A DNA stretch of 64,000 bases from Algoriphagus sp. Its GTDB lineage: Bacteria; Bacteroidota; Bacteroidia; Cytophagales; Cyclobacteriaceae. Positions 26,449-35,246 of this stretch are shown here, one piece after another. Within the stretch, counting starts at the first letter, position 1, and each line of letters starts with the position of its first letter. Location of the stretch: positions 16,223-80,222 of the forward strand of contig NZ_JABXIN010000020.1 of NCBI RefSeq assembly GCF_013373065.1, written 5' to 3'. The notes below the pieces were generated by a model. It saw only the letters and a list, made by a program, of their open reading frames with translations. It ran no database searches and was not told the origin of the DNA. A program made the translations under genes and the position numbers.

Positions 26449-29184
26449 GTGTCAAAACTTTCTGCCTTTTATTTTTTCCTCTTCTTTTTTCTTGTTTCAC
26501 AGGCTTCTTTTGGTCAGACGGTTGAAGAGTTTTTAAAAAAAGCGGACTCATTATATTTTCTTCCTTACCCAAAGGAAGAGGATGATCTACTTGCTATTGA
26601 ATTTTATCAAAAAGTTATCAATCAGGTTCCTGGGAATGATCAGGTTGAAAAATTCATTCGTGCAGCTGAAAACTTAGGGAATTTATTTCTTGTCTACAAC
26701 GAACAACAAGCTGCTGCCAATTCTTATCGAAAAGCACTCCTTTATGCTAAATCCTTTCAAAAGCCTGATACCTTAGTCTATACCACTCATTTGTATTTGG
26801 GAGAAGTGTTGTTTCGCATGAGCCGCTTAGATTCCGCTATTCTACATTTGAAAGAGGCTGAACAAATTCAGGGATACTTACATGGTTCTGCCGTTCCGGA
26901 ACGCCTTTACAATGCACTAGGAGTCTATTATTTTGAAACAGGAAATTACGTTCAAAGTATTGTCTATTTTTCCCAGGCGGAGTCTTATTTGGAAGGGTTA
27001 GAAGACAGTTATGCTCGATTTGCGAGATATAGCTTTTTGAGTAATAAGGCTTCTGCGCTTTATCATTTGGAATTGTATGATAGTGCTCGAACCATTTATA
27101 GACAGCTTTTAGGATGGGAAATAAATCAGGATCAGATCCGCATTAATTTAGCCAATACCTTTCTGAAGGAAGAAAAAGGGCAGGAAGCTCTGGAGGTTTT
27201 GGAAGAAATCAGAGATCCCAACTCAAGCAATTTGATTCCATTTTTAAATCTAAAAAGTAAAGCATATCTCCAACTTCAGGAACTACCCAAAGCAGCTAGT
27301 ATTTTAAGCAGAGTTGAATTTGTGCTGGATAGTCTTCAAGTGCCTGCAAAAAATTATCAGCGAGGAACGTATTATAGAAATCAGGGTGATTTTTACAGGC
27401 AAAAAGGTGAATGGGAAAAGTCCTTGAGTTTTTATCATCTGGCCATAGTGGAATTACATCCTGAATTTGAGTCAAATGATTATTTCTCTAATCCAGAGGT
27501 TTCAACGCTTGGAATGTCAGCAATTTCTCTTTTTGAGAATTTAGTGTCAAAGGCGGAACTAGCCTGGCGCATTTACAGTGAAAAAAATGACCCTGAATAT
27601 TTTCAATTAGGAAAGGAAACCTTTGATTTAGCTTTTTCTTATGCAGAATATATTTCAACCAATTTTGATAACGATGAAGGACGGATTTTTCTTGGTGATC
27701 AAGTGATTGATGCTTATCGTAAAGGGATCACTAGTTTATTTGATTTTTATTCAAAAGGGGGAGAAGAAGGGCTAAAAGAATTAGCATTTTTATGGGCAGA
27801 GCAAAGTAAGTCTGGAGCACTCCGTTTGGGTATTTTAGAGACAAGGAAAAAAGAAACTGCTGGAGTTCCTAAATCATTGTTAGCTGAGGAAAAGGATCTC
27901 CAAGTTCGATTGGCTATCAATTATCGGAATCAGTACGAAATTGAAGATACGGCCAGATTACGAGAGCTGAAGCAGGAATATATAGGCCTGCAGGTTGAGC
28001 TTTCCAGAATTAAAGAACGAATTAAAGACTATTTTCCAGAATACAGCGGAGGGATTTCTCTGGATTTAGAGCGTATTCGTTCCAAATTACCAGCAAAAGG
28101 ATTGGTTTTTTCATTATTTGAAGGTGAAGAGGAACTTCATTTATTTTATTTAGATAAAGGCACTTTAAGTTGGAAAGTAACTCCTTGGACTGAAGAGAAT
28201 CGGGAGCTAATCTTTGAATGGAAGCTTCAATTACGAAATTGGAGAGGAGGGATGAGTTACCAACAACCCGAATTTATTGCAGCTTTGAGCGAGCAATTTT
28301 TCACAGATGATCTTGAATTGGATGATAAAGAAGTTTTGATGATTATCCTTCATGGGATTTTTTCTGGGGTTTCCTTCGATGAATTTTTTGTATCTGATGG
28401 ATTTTTGATTGAAAAGATTCCCATTCTGTATCAGTTTAGCGCCCTTCGGCTTGAATTATTAGATCCCTCTTTCCTGCAAAGTGGTCAAATGTCTAGTTTT
28501 GCGCCTTTTTCGGATAGCAAAACAATCAATGGAGAGTTGAGGGGATTACCAGGATCTCTTAAGGAAATTGAATCCTTACCAGGTGAAAAATACATTGGTT
28601 CTGAAGCTAGTAAAACAAAGTTTCTAGAAGTAGCTAATCAATCCCAATTTCTACACCTTGCAACCCACGCTATTGCAATTCTAGATCCCACAAAAGAATC
28701 CTTTATAGCCTTTTATCCGGAAGGAGATTTTAGGCTTTTTGATTCGGAGTTGGGTTTTCAATCTTTTAATCAAACAGAGTTGGTTTTTCTAAGTGCTTGT
28801 GAAACAGCAGCAGGAAGACTGAGCGAATCTGAGGGTTTGGTTAGCTTGGCGCGAAGTTTTGCAATGGCTGGAGTTGAATACCTTGTTTCTACTCTATGGC
28901 TGACAGAGGATCAAGTAGCCACCTATATTTCGAGGGAATTTTATAATCAAGTAGCGAATGGAGAAGGGTATGCTCAGGCCCTACGTTTAGCTAAATTAAA
29001 ATTGTTGAATGATCCAGAAATGGCTCAATTTTCTGAATCCCCATATTGGAGTAACTTCATTTTAATCGGTCAACCTCAAAAAAAATCTGGTTTCCCCAAC
29101 TGGATTATAATTTTGATTATAGCTTTTGTAGTTGGTGGTTTCGTTGGATTTTGGATATTGAATGGAAGATCCAGAGAGCACTAA
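26449..29184 (+). CDS. Secreted TPR-CHAT (caspase-like) protein with C-terminal membrane anchor
   Basis: 911 aa from a GTG start. The N-terminal signal (YFFLFFFLVSQASFGQ) is followed by tetratricopeptide-like helical repeats (about 30-420), then a coiled region (about 470-540) and a CHAT peptidase domain (about 545-870). The caspase-type dyad is visible: His740 in FLHLATHA and Cys784 in LSACETAAG, followed by the CHAT-typical GLVSLARSFAMAGVEYLVSTLW. A transmembrane helix (about 884-904) ends the protein. CHAT enzymes are cysteine proteases cutting partner proteins; here the topology puts the protease outside the cytoplasm. A lipoprotein gene precedes it and a sigma/anti-sigma pair converges on it. 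Its substrate is unknown. Confidence 0.88.
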   Translation: MSKLSAFYFFLFFFLVSQASFGQTVEEFLKKADSLYFLPYPKEEDDLLAIEFYQKVINQVPGNDQVEKFIRAAENLGNLFLVYNEQQAAANSYRKALLYAKSFQKPDTLVYTTHLYLGEVLFRMSRLDSAILHLKEAEQIQGYLHGSAVPERLYNALGVYYFETGNYVQSIVYFSQAESYLEGLEDSYARFARYSFLSNKASALYHLELYDSARTIYRQLLGWEINQDQIRINLANTFLKEEKGQEALEVLEEIRDPNSSNLIPFLNLKSKAYLQLQELPKAASILSRVEFVLDSLQVPAKNYQRGTYYRNQGDFYRQKGEWEKSLSFYHLAIVELHPEFESNDYFSNPEVSTLGMSAISLFENLVSKAELAWRIYSEKNDPEYFQLGKETFDLAFSYAEYISTNFDNDEGRIFLGDQVIDAYRKGITSLFDFYSKGGEEGLKELAFLWAEQSKSGALRLGILETRKKETAGVPKSLLAEEKDLQVRLAINYRNQYEIEDTARLRELKQEYIGLQVELSRIKERIKDYFPEYSGGISLDLERIRSKLPAKGLVFSLFEGEEELHLFYLDKGTLSWKVTPWTEENRELIFEWKLQLRNWRGGMSYQQPEFIAALSEQFFTDDLELDDKEVLMIILHGIFSGVSFDEFFVSDGFLIEKIPILYQFSALRLELLDPSFLQSGQMSSFAPFSDSKTINGELRGLPGSLKEIESLPGEKYIGSEASKTKFLEVANQSQFLHLATHAIAILDPTKESFIAFYPEGDFRLFDSELGFQSFNQTELVFLSACETAAGRLSESEGLVSLARSFAMAGVEYLVSTLWLTEDQVATYISREFYNQVANGEGYAQALRLAKLKLLNDPEMAQFSESPYWSNFILIGQPQKKSGFPNWIIILIIAFVVGGFVGFWILNGRSREH

Positions 29185-29201
29185 GATCAATTTTTGTTCA
29201 T

Positions 29202-29232
29202 AAAAAAATCCGGCTGAAGCGGCCGGATTTAA
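29202..29232. terminator. Bidirectional terminator after the CHAT gene
   Basis: AAATCCGGC-TGAAGC-GGCCGGATTT stem between convergent genes, A-rich before and T-rich after. Confidence 0.7.
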
Positions 29233-29256
29233 TTGTATCTTTTTTATTGGGATCTT

Positions 29257-29982
29257 TTACTTTAATTCTAATTCAATTTCACTAGAGGCTTCGATTTTTT
29301 CCAAAATACGCTCATAGATATCAGAATTTTTATCTCTTGAAATTACCAAGACACCATCTGTTAGCTCGGCATTCTCTAACTCTGATTGAGAAATAGTTGA
29401 AAACCAACTCTCAGCATTGATTTCCATTAATGCGAGTGGATTGTTTATTTCATCAATGAAAAAGAGTCGATCATCTTCTGATTCCAATTCCAATTCAAAA
29501 TCCAAATCATCATCGTCGTCTCCATAAACTTCTAAACGGAGGGGAATTGTACTTCCGTCACTTTTCCCAAAAGTTCCTTCCAGGTAAATACTTGGCTCGT
29601 TCTTATGGTCGATTAGATCGATTTCAAATTCGATTTCTTCATAATTACCGGATTCAATGTTGATGAAAAAATCTACATCCGAGGAAAATTCATCAAAAGA
29701 AATTTTCTTGATTTCAGGAAATTTATAGGTTACTTCTCGCTCAAACTCTCCATTGTCATCTCTACCTTCTACTTCTAGCTCGACTTCTTTTACTTGTAAA
29801 TAACCATTGGTAATACTAACTCCTTGTTCTAATATCCGGCCATTTGGATTAGTGCTATTGGTCAGCTTCACACCGACACCCAATTGGATATCTCCATTTC
29901 CGATAGCAACAGGATCATTTTCTTCTGTACAAGAAAAAAAAGTGACAAGTGAGGCAATTGCGATTAATTGATAATTTTTCAT
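29257..29982 (-). CDS. Acidic lipoprotein of unknown function (DUF4382-like)
   Basis: 241 aa. Lipobox FFSC with Cys18 followed by TEEND, an acidic stretch like the surface-export signal. The domain resembles DUF4382-type beta-sandwich lipoproteins: QVKEVELEVEG, IESGNYEEIEFEIDL (compare the usual G-x-Y-xx-I-xx pattern), and a strongly acidic composition with DDDDDLDFELELESEDD. The assignment to DUF4382 is tentative. It is the last gene after the sigma and anti-sigma-like genes on the minus strand (104 nt gap), and may be a target or co-expressed member of that unit. Confidence 0.7.
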   Translation of the reverse strand: MKNYQLIAIASLVTFFSCTEENDPVAIGNGDIQLGVGVKLTNSTNPNGRILEQGVSITNGYLQVKEVELEVEGRDDNGEFEREVTYKFPEIKKISFDEFSSDVDFFINIESGNYEEIEFEIDLIDHKNEPSIYLEGTFGKSDGSTIPLRLEVYGDDDDDLDFELELESEDDRLFFIDEINNPLALMEINAESWFSTISQSELENAELTDGVLVISRDKNSDIYERILEKIEASSEIELELK

Positions 29983-30086
29983 GGTTCAGTTTATTTGTTT
30001 TTACTAAGTCGAAGCGGTGTTAGAATTTGTAACCAGTTTTTTTAATTTTTTTTAAAAAACGTGTGCCGGCTGAAAATAGTGTAGGA

Positions 30087-30848
30087 TCAATATTTTAATT
30101 CCAACAACTGAATCCTAACGATATCCCATCTGTCGAAGCTCCTACGATACTTATGTCGGGGATTTGATTTGATCTTTTCAAGCTGAATTTTAGCTTTTGA
30201 AAAATCTCCTTGAACGATATAAGCTTTGATGAGGTAATAATCGATTTCTTCTTGAAACCATGACTGCCCATCTTCGATATTCTCTTCCTGAAGTTCTAAT
30301 AGAATGGGGGAGGCTTCATTTCCTTGATTCAATTCTAGATAACTCATTGCTAGGATAAATTTAGACTCTCTATCTATGAACGCTTCCTCTTCTGCGAGTT
30401 GAATGGCCTTTTGAAACTCCTTATTTTGATAGTATTCTTTCATTTTGTTTTCCAGATTGGAATTTCCTCGCATAACAGGGACTTGATAAGAAATGAATTC
30501 TTTTTGGAGAGCTTCTGGACTCGTATTTACATATAAAAAAGAGGCAAGCCCAATTAATAAAATTGAAATTGATGCTGCAATTCTTAGGTACCAGGGGTTC
30601 TTTCCTAGGTATTTGTCCGGATAGATCTTTTGCGTGGTTCTGGTAGATAAATAGTTTGACTGGGTTTCTTCAATGAGCTTTTTCCAACCTGCTAGTTGAA
30701 TAGATTCCCTATTTAATTTTAGGATTTCCAGTTCCTTCCTTAGATCTGAGTCTTGAATCAAAGCTGTTTCAACTTCTTTTTGCTTTTCGGAGCTGAGCTT
30801 CTGATCTAAATAATCCTCTAGAATTGATATGTCAATATTAGTCTTCAT
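30087..30848 (-). CDS. Single-pass membrane protein, probable anti-sigma factor with TPR-like periplasmic part
   Basis: 253 aa. The N-terminal cytoplasmic segment (1-85) has the helical pattern of anti-sigma factors (ILEDYLDQKLSSEKQKEVETAL...LRKELEIL) but lacks the zinc ligands of the ZAS motif. One transmembrane helix lies at about 88-107 (LRIAASISILLIGLASFLYV). The C-terminal part (about 125-250) has TPR-like helices, KEFQKAIQLAEEEAFI and QGDFSKAKIQLEKI. Its start overlaps the sigma factor gene end by 11 nt, which strongly suggests paired function: it would hold the sigma factor at the membrane and sense a periplasmic protein. Confidence 0.75.
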   Translation of the reverse strand: MKTNIDISILEDYLDQKLSSEKQKEVETALIQDSDLRKELEILKLNRESIQLAGWKKLIEETQSNYLSTRTTQKIYPDKYLGKNPWYLRIAASISILLIGLASFLYVNTSPEALQKEFISYQVPVMRGNSNLENKMKEYYQNKEFQKAIQLAEEEAFIDRESKFILAMSYLELNQGNEASPILLELQEENIEDGQSWFQEEIDYYLIKAYIVQGDFSKAKIQLEKIKSNPRHKYRRSFDRWDIVRIQLLELKY

Positions 30849-31461
30849 TTCTTAAGATTTTTTGAAGGGTAGATTGGATGGTTGGGGAAGCTTTCACAGA
30901 CTCGTTTAGGGATTTTAGACACTTATATTTTTTGTTTCGGAGTACTTGTTCAGAACTAAATTCCAATCGTTTACAGATCTCGGCCATTGAATAATCCTCG
31001 AAGTAAAACAGGAGTAGTATTTTTCGGCAGGTTTCTCCAAGTTGGTCAAAGAGCTTGATGATGTAATTCAAATCTTCTTGCTTGGCGATAGCTTCAGTAA
31101 TGTCAGGTGTACTTTGTTCGGCATCGGTGTGGAATTTTTCATTTCGAATTTGGCTGCTTGATTTCTTTCTTATTTCCGTAATCCACTTGTTTTTAGCAAT
31201 ACTATACAGGATAGATTTGATTGAGGATTCACCTCGAAACTTATCTTTAATGATCATTTGGACCAAAACAAGCATTGATTCTTGGATCATATCGGCTGCG
31301 TCATCATGGGATCCGGAGTTTTGTAAAATCATTTGCTCCAACATCCCATAGTGTTGTTCGTAAAGTTGATTGATCGCTTGACTTTGCATCGTTTTCCCAC
31401 GGATCATTTGAATTAACTCCTCATCACTAAATAACCGGTTTAGCTTCATGTGCTTATTCAT
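30838..31461 (-). CDS. Sigma-70 family RNA polymerase sigma factor (ECF type)
   Basis: 207 aa. Region 2 (about 25-95) has AINQLYEQHYGMLEQMI, AADMIQESMLVLVQMI and YSIAKNKWITEIRKK, which recognise the -10 region. Region 4 (about 130-195) has LGETCRKILLLFYFEDYSMAEICKRLEFSSEQVLRNKKYKCLKSL, the helix-turn-helix for the -35 region. Its overlap with the anti-sigma-like gene indicates a regulated ECF pair. It is divergent from pncB. Possible targets are its own operon and the convergent CHAT operon; I could not find a shared promoter motif by eye. Confidence 0.9.
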   Translation of the reverse strand: MNKHMKLNRLFSDEELIQMIRGKTMQSQAINQLYEQHYGMLEQMILQNSGSHDDAADMIQESMLVLVQMIIKDKFRGESSIKSILYSIAKNKWITEIRKKSSSQIRNEKFHTDAEQSTPDITEAIAKQEDLNYIIKLFDQLGETCRKILLLFYFEDYSMAEICKRLEFSSEQVLRNKKYKCLKSLNESVKASPTIQSTLQKILRNED

Positions 31462-31559
31462 AGTTTGGTCGTATCTGCCCGAAAAAATGTAATCGCAATA
31501 TTAATTTTTTTGTGGATTTAGGATATTAAACGGGTTTTAAGATAAAAATCAGTAAAAAT

Positions 31560-31590
31560 TTTAGGACTACTAGATACTGGAGTAACTTTG
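31560..31590 (+). promoter_or_regulatory. Promoter of pncB
   Basis: TTTA, 19 nt, then TAACTTTG (31583-31590), an exact -7 match with a -33 element one base from TTTG. The start codon follows 17 nt later. Confidence 0.5.
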
Positions 31591-31606
31591 AACGAAATCA
31601 TTGTCT

Positions 31607-33094
31607 ATGAAAATCACCAAAGACCTGTATCAAGGAAGTCTCGCTTTGCTGACGGATTTTTACCAGTTGACCATGGCCTATGCCTACTGGAAAGCCGGAA
31701 AAGGGGAGCAAGAGGCCGTTTTTAATCTTTTTTTTAGAAAGCATCCTTTTCAAGGTGGGTTTACCGTAGCTGCTGGTTTGGAATATGTGGTTGACTATTG
31801 CCGAAATTTTCATTTTGAAAAAAAGGATATTGAATACCTCGCTGGCATGAAGTCACCTGACGGATCTCCTCAGTTTGAGAAAGGGTTTTTAGATTATCTG
31901 GAAAACCTCCATTTCTCCTGTGATATTGATGCAGTGGAAGAGGGAACCCTTGTATTTCCAAATGCACCGATTTTGAGGGTAAAAGGTCCTTTGATTCAAT
32001 GTCAACTGTTAGAGACTCCGCTATTGAACATTCTGAACTTTCAAACCCTCATTGCCACCAAAGCCGCTCGGATTACCCTTGCAGCCAAAGGAGAGCCTGT
32101 GTTGGAATTTGGTTTGCGAAGGGCGCAAGGAATCGATGGTGCATTAGCTGCTAGTCGAGCTGCCTACATTGGTGGTTGTACCTCTACCAGTAATGTGATG
32201 GCAGGGAAATTATTTGGAATTCCGGTCTCGGGAACGCATGCCCACAGCTGGATCATGTCTTTTGAAAGTGAATTGGAAGCTTTTGAGGCCTATGCTGAAG
32301 CCTTCCCCGATCAGTGTGTGTTTTTGGTGGATACTTATGATACTATTCAAGGGATTAAAAATGCCATCAAAGTAGGGGAGATTTTGCGAAGCAAGGGAAA
32401 AGAAATGATAGGGATCCGAATCGATAGTGGTGATCTGGCTTATTTCTCGAATCAAGCGAGGGAAATGCTGGATGCTGCGGGATTTCCGGATGCAAAAATC
32501 GTGGCTTCCAATGATTTGGATGAGTACATCATTGCTTCCTTAAAATCCCAGGAAGCTTCTATCAATGTATGGGGAGTTGGAACCAAATTGGTGACAGCAT
32601 TTGATCAGCCAGCTTTGGGCGCTGTCTATAAATTGGCTGCCGTAAAAGATGAGAAAGGCTTTTGGCAACCAAAGATCAAGGTTTCTCAGCAATCGCTAAA
32701 AATCAACATTCCAGGAATCCATAATGTCAAACGATATTATTCCCAAGGAAAAGCAGTAGCAGATATGATTTTTTTGGAAGATCAAGAGATCAATCCAAGA
32801 GGGACGGTGATTATTGATCCTTTGGATCCAACTCGGAGAAAGCGGATCATGCCAGCTTTTTATCAAGGAGAAGATTTGTTGAAACCTATATTCTCTAAAG
32901 GAAAGGTCATTTATTCTTGCCCTCCCATCCAACAAATTAGGCAGCGAACCAAGGATCAGTTGGCAGCTTTTGATAAAACCCATAAGCGTTTGGTGAATCC
33001 ACACATTTATCCGGTAGGCTTAGAAGAAAATCTGCACCATTTGCGAATGGATTTGGTTTTGAAAGCAAAACGATTTGAAGATGAAAAAGAGTAA
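31607..33094 (+). CDS. pncB: Nicotinate phosphoribosyltransferase
   Basis: 495 aa from the ATG at 31607; the track start (TTG, 31601) is two codons earlier. The family shows LLTDFYQLTMAYAYW near the N-terminus, LEFGLRRAQGIDGA, the catalytic His region SGTHAHSWIMSF, and FLVDTYDTIQG and IRIDSGDLAYFS. It joins nicotinate and PRPP to give nicotinate mononucleotide for NAD synthesis. The length fits the long bacterial form. The next gene, a nicotinamidase, overlaps by 14 nt, so the enzymes for nicotinamide to NaMN are made together. Confidence 0.96.
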   Translation: MKITKDLYQGSLALLTDFYQLTMAYAYWKAGKGEQEAVFNLFFRKHPFQGGFTVAAGLEYVVDYCRNFHFEKKDIEYLAGMKSPDGSPQFEKGFLDYLENLHFSCDIDAVEEGTLVFPNAPILRVKGPLIQCQLLETPLLNILNFQTLIATKAARITLAAKGEPVLEFGLRRAQGIDGALAASRAAYIGGCTSTSNVMAGKLFGIPVSGTHAHSWIMSFESELEAFEAYAEAFPDQCVFLVDTYDTIQGIKNAIKVGEILRSKGKEMIGIRIDSGDLAYFSNQAREMLDAAGFPDAKIVASNDLDEYIIASLKSQEASINVWGVGTKLVTAFDQPALGAVYKLAAVKDEKGFWQPKIKVSQQSLKINIPGIHNVKRYYSQGKAVADMIFLEDQEINPRGTVIIDPLDPTRRKRIMPAFYQGEDLLKPIFSKGKVIYSCPPIQQIRQRTKDQLAAFDKTHKRLVNPHIYPVGLEENLHHLRMDLVLKAKRFEDEKE

Positions 33095-33713
33095 TAAAGA
33101 GGCGTTGATTATCGTCGATGTCCAATATGACTTTTTACCAGGTGGTGCATTGGCAGTTTCTGAAGGGGATCAAATTATTCCCGTCATCAATCAAATTCAG
33201 CCTCATTTCGAATTTATTGTAGCTACCCAAGATTGGCATCCCAAAGAACATTTGAGTTTTGCAGCCAATCATTCCGAAAAAAATCCAGGAGAGCTCATTG
33301 ACTTGGATGGAATCTCCCAAGTGCTTTGGCCTGTACACTGTGTGCAGGGAACTGAAGGGGCTACATTTCATGAGGGGCTTGATCGATCAAATTGGAAACG
33401 AATTTTTCAGAAAGGAACCAATCCAAGAGTTGATTCATATTCTGGCTTTTTTGATAATGCTAGACGGGGAGATACAGGCTTGGCTGCTTTTTTACAAGAT
33501 CATGGTATCCAAAGAATCTTTGTCTGTGGTTTGGCTTTGGACTATTGTGTGAAATTTACAGCCTTGGATGGACTCTCTCTCGGGTTTGATACCTATTTGA
33601 TTCAGGATGCTACCAAAGCTGTGAATTTGGATGCTAAGGATGGAGAAAAAGCTCTGGATGAAATGAGCAGTCAAGGCATTCAGTTGATCGATTCAAGTTA
33701 TTTTCAATCGTAA
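33081..33713 (+). CDS. pncA: Nicotinamidase / pyrazinamidase
   Basis: 210 aa from the ATG at 33081, which overlaps the pncB stop by 14 nt; the track start (33075) is a TTG. Cysteine hydrolase fold with the catalytic Asp in VDVQYDFLPGGAL, metal ligands in TQDWHPKEHLSFA, the substrate region WPVHCVQGTEGA, and the nucleophile Cys in VCGLALDYCVKFTALD. It converts nicotinamide to nicotinate in the cytoplasm, feeding pncB. Confidence 0.95.
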   Translation: MKKSNKEALIIVDVQYDFLPGGALAVSEGDQIIPVINQIQPHFEFIVATQDWHPKEHLSFAANHSEKNPGELIDLDGISQVLWPVHCVQGTEGATFHEGLDRSNWKRIFQKGTNPRVDSYSGFFDNARRGDTGLAAFLQDHGIQRIFVCGLALDYCVKFTALDGLSLGFDTYLIQDATKAVNLDAKDGEKALDEMSSQGIQLIDSSYFQS

Positions 33714-33716
33714 ATT

Positions 33717-34232
33717 ATGTTTGAGTTTAATCCAGAAAAACATTACCCCAAAGAAACGGAAAGCCGTGTCGTTATTCGATTTCAGGATTGCGATCCTTTG
33801 CAGCATTTAAACAATGCCAAATATTTCGACTATTTCTTCAATGCCCGAGAGGACCAGGTTCCAAAGCTTTATGGAATGGAAGTCATTGATCTGATTCGAA
33901 AATATAAGGCAGCTTGGGTAGTATACAATCATAACATCAGTTATGTGAAGCCGGCTATGGTGGGAGAGTGGGTCCGAATCATGAGTCGGATTATTTGGTA
34001 TAATCACAATACCATTTTGGTGGAGTATTACATGACGGATGATAGCAAAACACAGTTGAAGACAGTCCTGTGGTCCACCATGCGCTATGTGACTTTGGCT
34101 GAAGGGAAATCCACCGATCACCAAGGTGTGGTCGAAGATTACTTAAGAGCTACCTCTTTGATGCTTGATGTTTCAGGAATTTCCATTAAAGACCGGGTAA
34201 AACAACTCAGTCAAGAGTTGAAAAAACTTTGA
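33717..34232 (+). CDS. Acyl-CoA thioesterase family protein (4HBT hot-dog fold)
   Basis: 171 aa. The hot-dog domain (about 15-150) has RFQDCDPLQHLNNAKYFDYFFNAREDQ, the 4-hydroxybenzoyl-CoA thioesterase type active-site region with the Asp and H-x-N-N pattern. It hydrolyses an acyl-CoA thioester; the acyl group is unknown. It starts 3 nt after the nicotinamidase stop and is the last gene of the pncB operon, ended by a clear terminator. The link to NAD salvage is probably just transcriptional. Confidence 0.88.
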   Translation: MFEFNPEKHYPKETESRVVIRFQDCDPLQHLNNAKYFDYFFNAREDQVPKLYGMEVIDLIRKYKAAWVVYNHNISYVKPAMVGEWVRIMSRIIWYNHNTILVEYYMTDDSKTQLKTVLWSTMRYVTLAEGKSTDHQGVVEDYLRATSLMLDVSGISIKDRVKQLSQELKKL

Positions 34233-34605
34233 TTTAAATCAAATTACTGTTTGAGGACGGACAGAAGCTGTACACTTGCGTACAGCTTTTTTGATTTGTA
34301 ATCAGGGAGTTAGCTGAAGGGAAATTTTTTCAAAATTAATTTTCCTTAATCTCTATACTAAAATGCAACCCCGGATTTTTACTTTTTTGTGAGAAAGTGT
34401 TCGGTTTTAGTGCATTCATCTTCCTAATAGTTCAGAATTAAAACAGGTTTTGAGCTTAATCATGGAAGCTTTCCAAATTTTATTTTGCCCATTTCTTAAT
34501 TTTTACAAATTCTAGCTTACAAAATCTGGATAGAATTTTTTCTCAGTTTGGCATTGGTACGGGCTTGGCAACAGGAAAAGCACAACACTAAACCAACTAC
34601 ACATT
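34233..34605. other. Gene-free gap between the thioesterase and a secreted-protein gene
   Basis: Apart from the terminator at its start, the stretch holds AT-rich sequence with no ORF of coding character. Near-matches to TAnnTTTG, such as TTTATTTTG about 130 nt before the next gene, are not convincing. The 5' leader of the following gene probably lies in the last 100 nt. Confidence 0.5.
34265..34292 (+). terminator. Terminator of the pncB operon
   Basis: AGCTGTAC-ACTTGC-GTACAGCT, perfect 8-bp stem followed by TTTTTTG. Confidence 0.85.
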
Positions 34606-35193
34606 ATGAAAACGCTATTCACATTCGCACTTGCTGGACTTTTAGCTACAAGCACTCTAGCAGCCAATTCAAACGAGGATTTGTTAGATAATACAGACGC
34701 TCGGGCAAAATTTAAGAAGGTCAATGTCCTTTTAAAAGAAGGTATCGGAAAAACAAAAGTGGCCATCCTCAATGAAGATGGAAAAATCTTACACCAGCGG
34801 AAGGTTAAAGTAGGAGATGAAAAAGTATTAATCCCTTACGATTTGAATAATATGCCTTGTGGTGAATACCAAGTCAAAATTTCCACCGAAGAAGATGAGG
34901 TTATATACACTGTGGAGACATTTGATAAGCGACTAGAAATGGATGAATATCCTTTGATGGCCTATGGAAAAATTGTCGATGATGAGACAGTTAATATTGC
35001 AGTGATCGGTTTGTCAGAGCCAGGAGTGGATATAAAAGTTCGCTATGCGGATTCAAACAAATTGATCCATGCAGAGACGATCAATCATCCTGATGGATTC
35101 CGTAAAGATTTCAAATTAAAAGGCGTAAGTCCAGATGAAGTATATTTTGAAATCACCGATAATTTGGGAAGAACCAAAAACCTGTATTTCTAA
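34606..35193 (+). CDS. Secreted protein of unknown function with two beta-sandwich-like repeats
   Basis: 195 aa. The signal peptide KTLFTFALAGLLATSTLAA is cleaved near residue 20. The mature protein contains what look like two tandem all-beta domains (about 35-105 and 115-195). Each has an I-L-N-E-D-G or Y-A-D-S-N strand-turn and ends with a Y-F/V-E-I pattern typical of filament-like secreted proteins of Bacteroidota, where the first half of the repeat reads KTKVAILNEDGKILHQRKV. No lipobox or sorting domain is present. It is alone between two terminators. The function is not recognised. Confidence 0.75.
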   Translation: MKTLFTFALAGLLATSTLAANSNEDLLDNTDARAKFKKVNVLLKEGIGKTKVAILNEDGKILHQRKVKVGDEKVLIPYDLNNMPCGEYQVKISTEEDEVIYTVETFDKRLEMDEYPLMAYGKIVDDETVNIAVIGLSEPGVDIKVRYADSNKLIHAETINHPDGFRKDFKLKGVSPDEVYFEITDNLGRTKNLYF

Positions 35194-35207
35194 AATCCAT
35201 TGAAAGC

Positions 35208-35246
35208 AAAAAAGCCCCAATTCATTAGAATTTGGGGCTTTTTTAT
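35208..35246. terminator. Bidirectional terminator
   Basis: AAAAAAGCCCCAAATTC-type stem (AGCCCCAA/TTGGGGCT) flanked by A6 and T6 between convergent genes. Confidence 0.85.
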
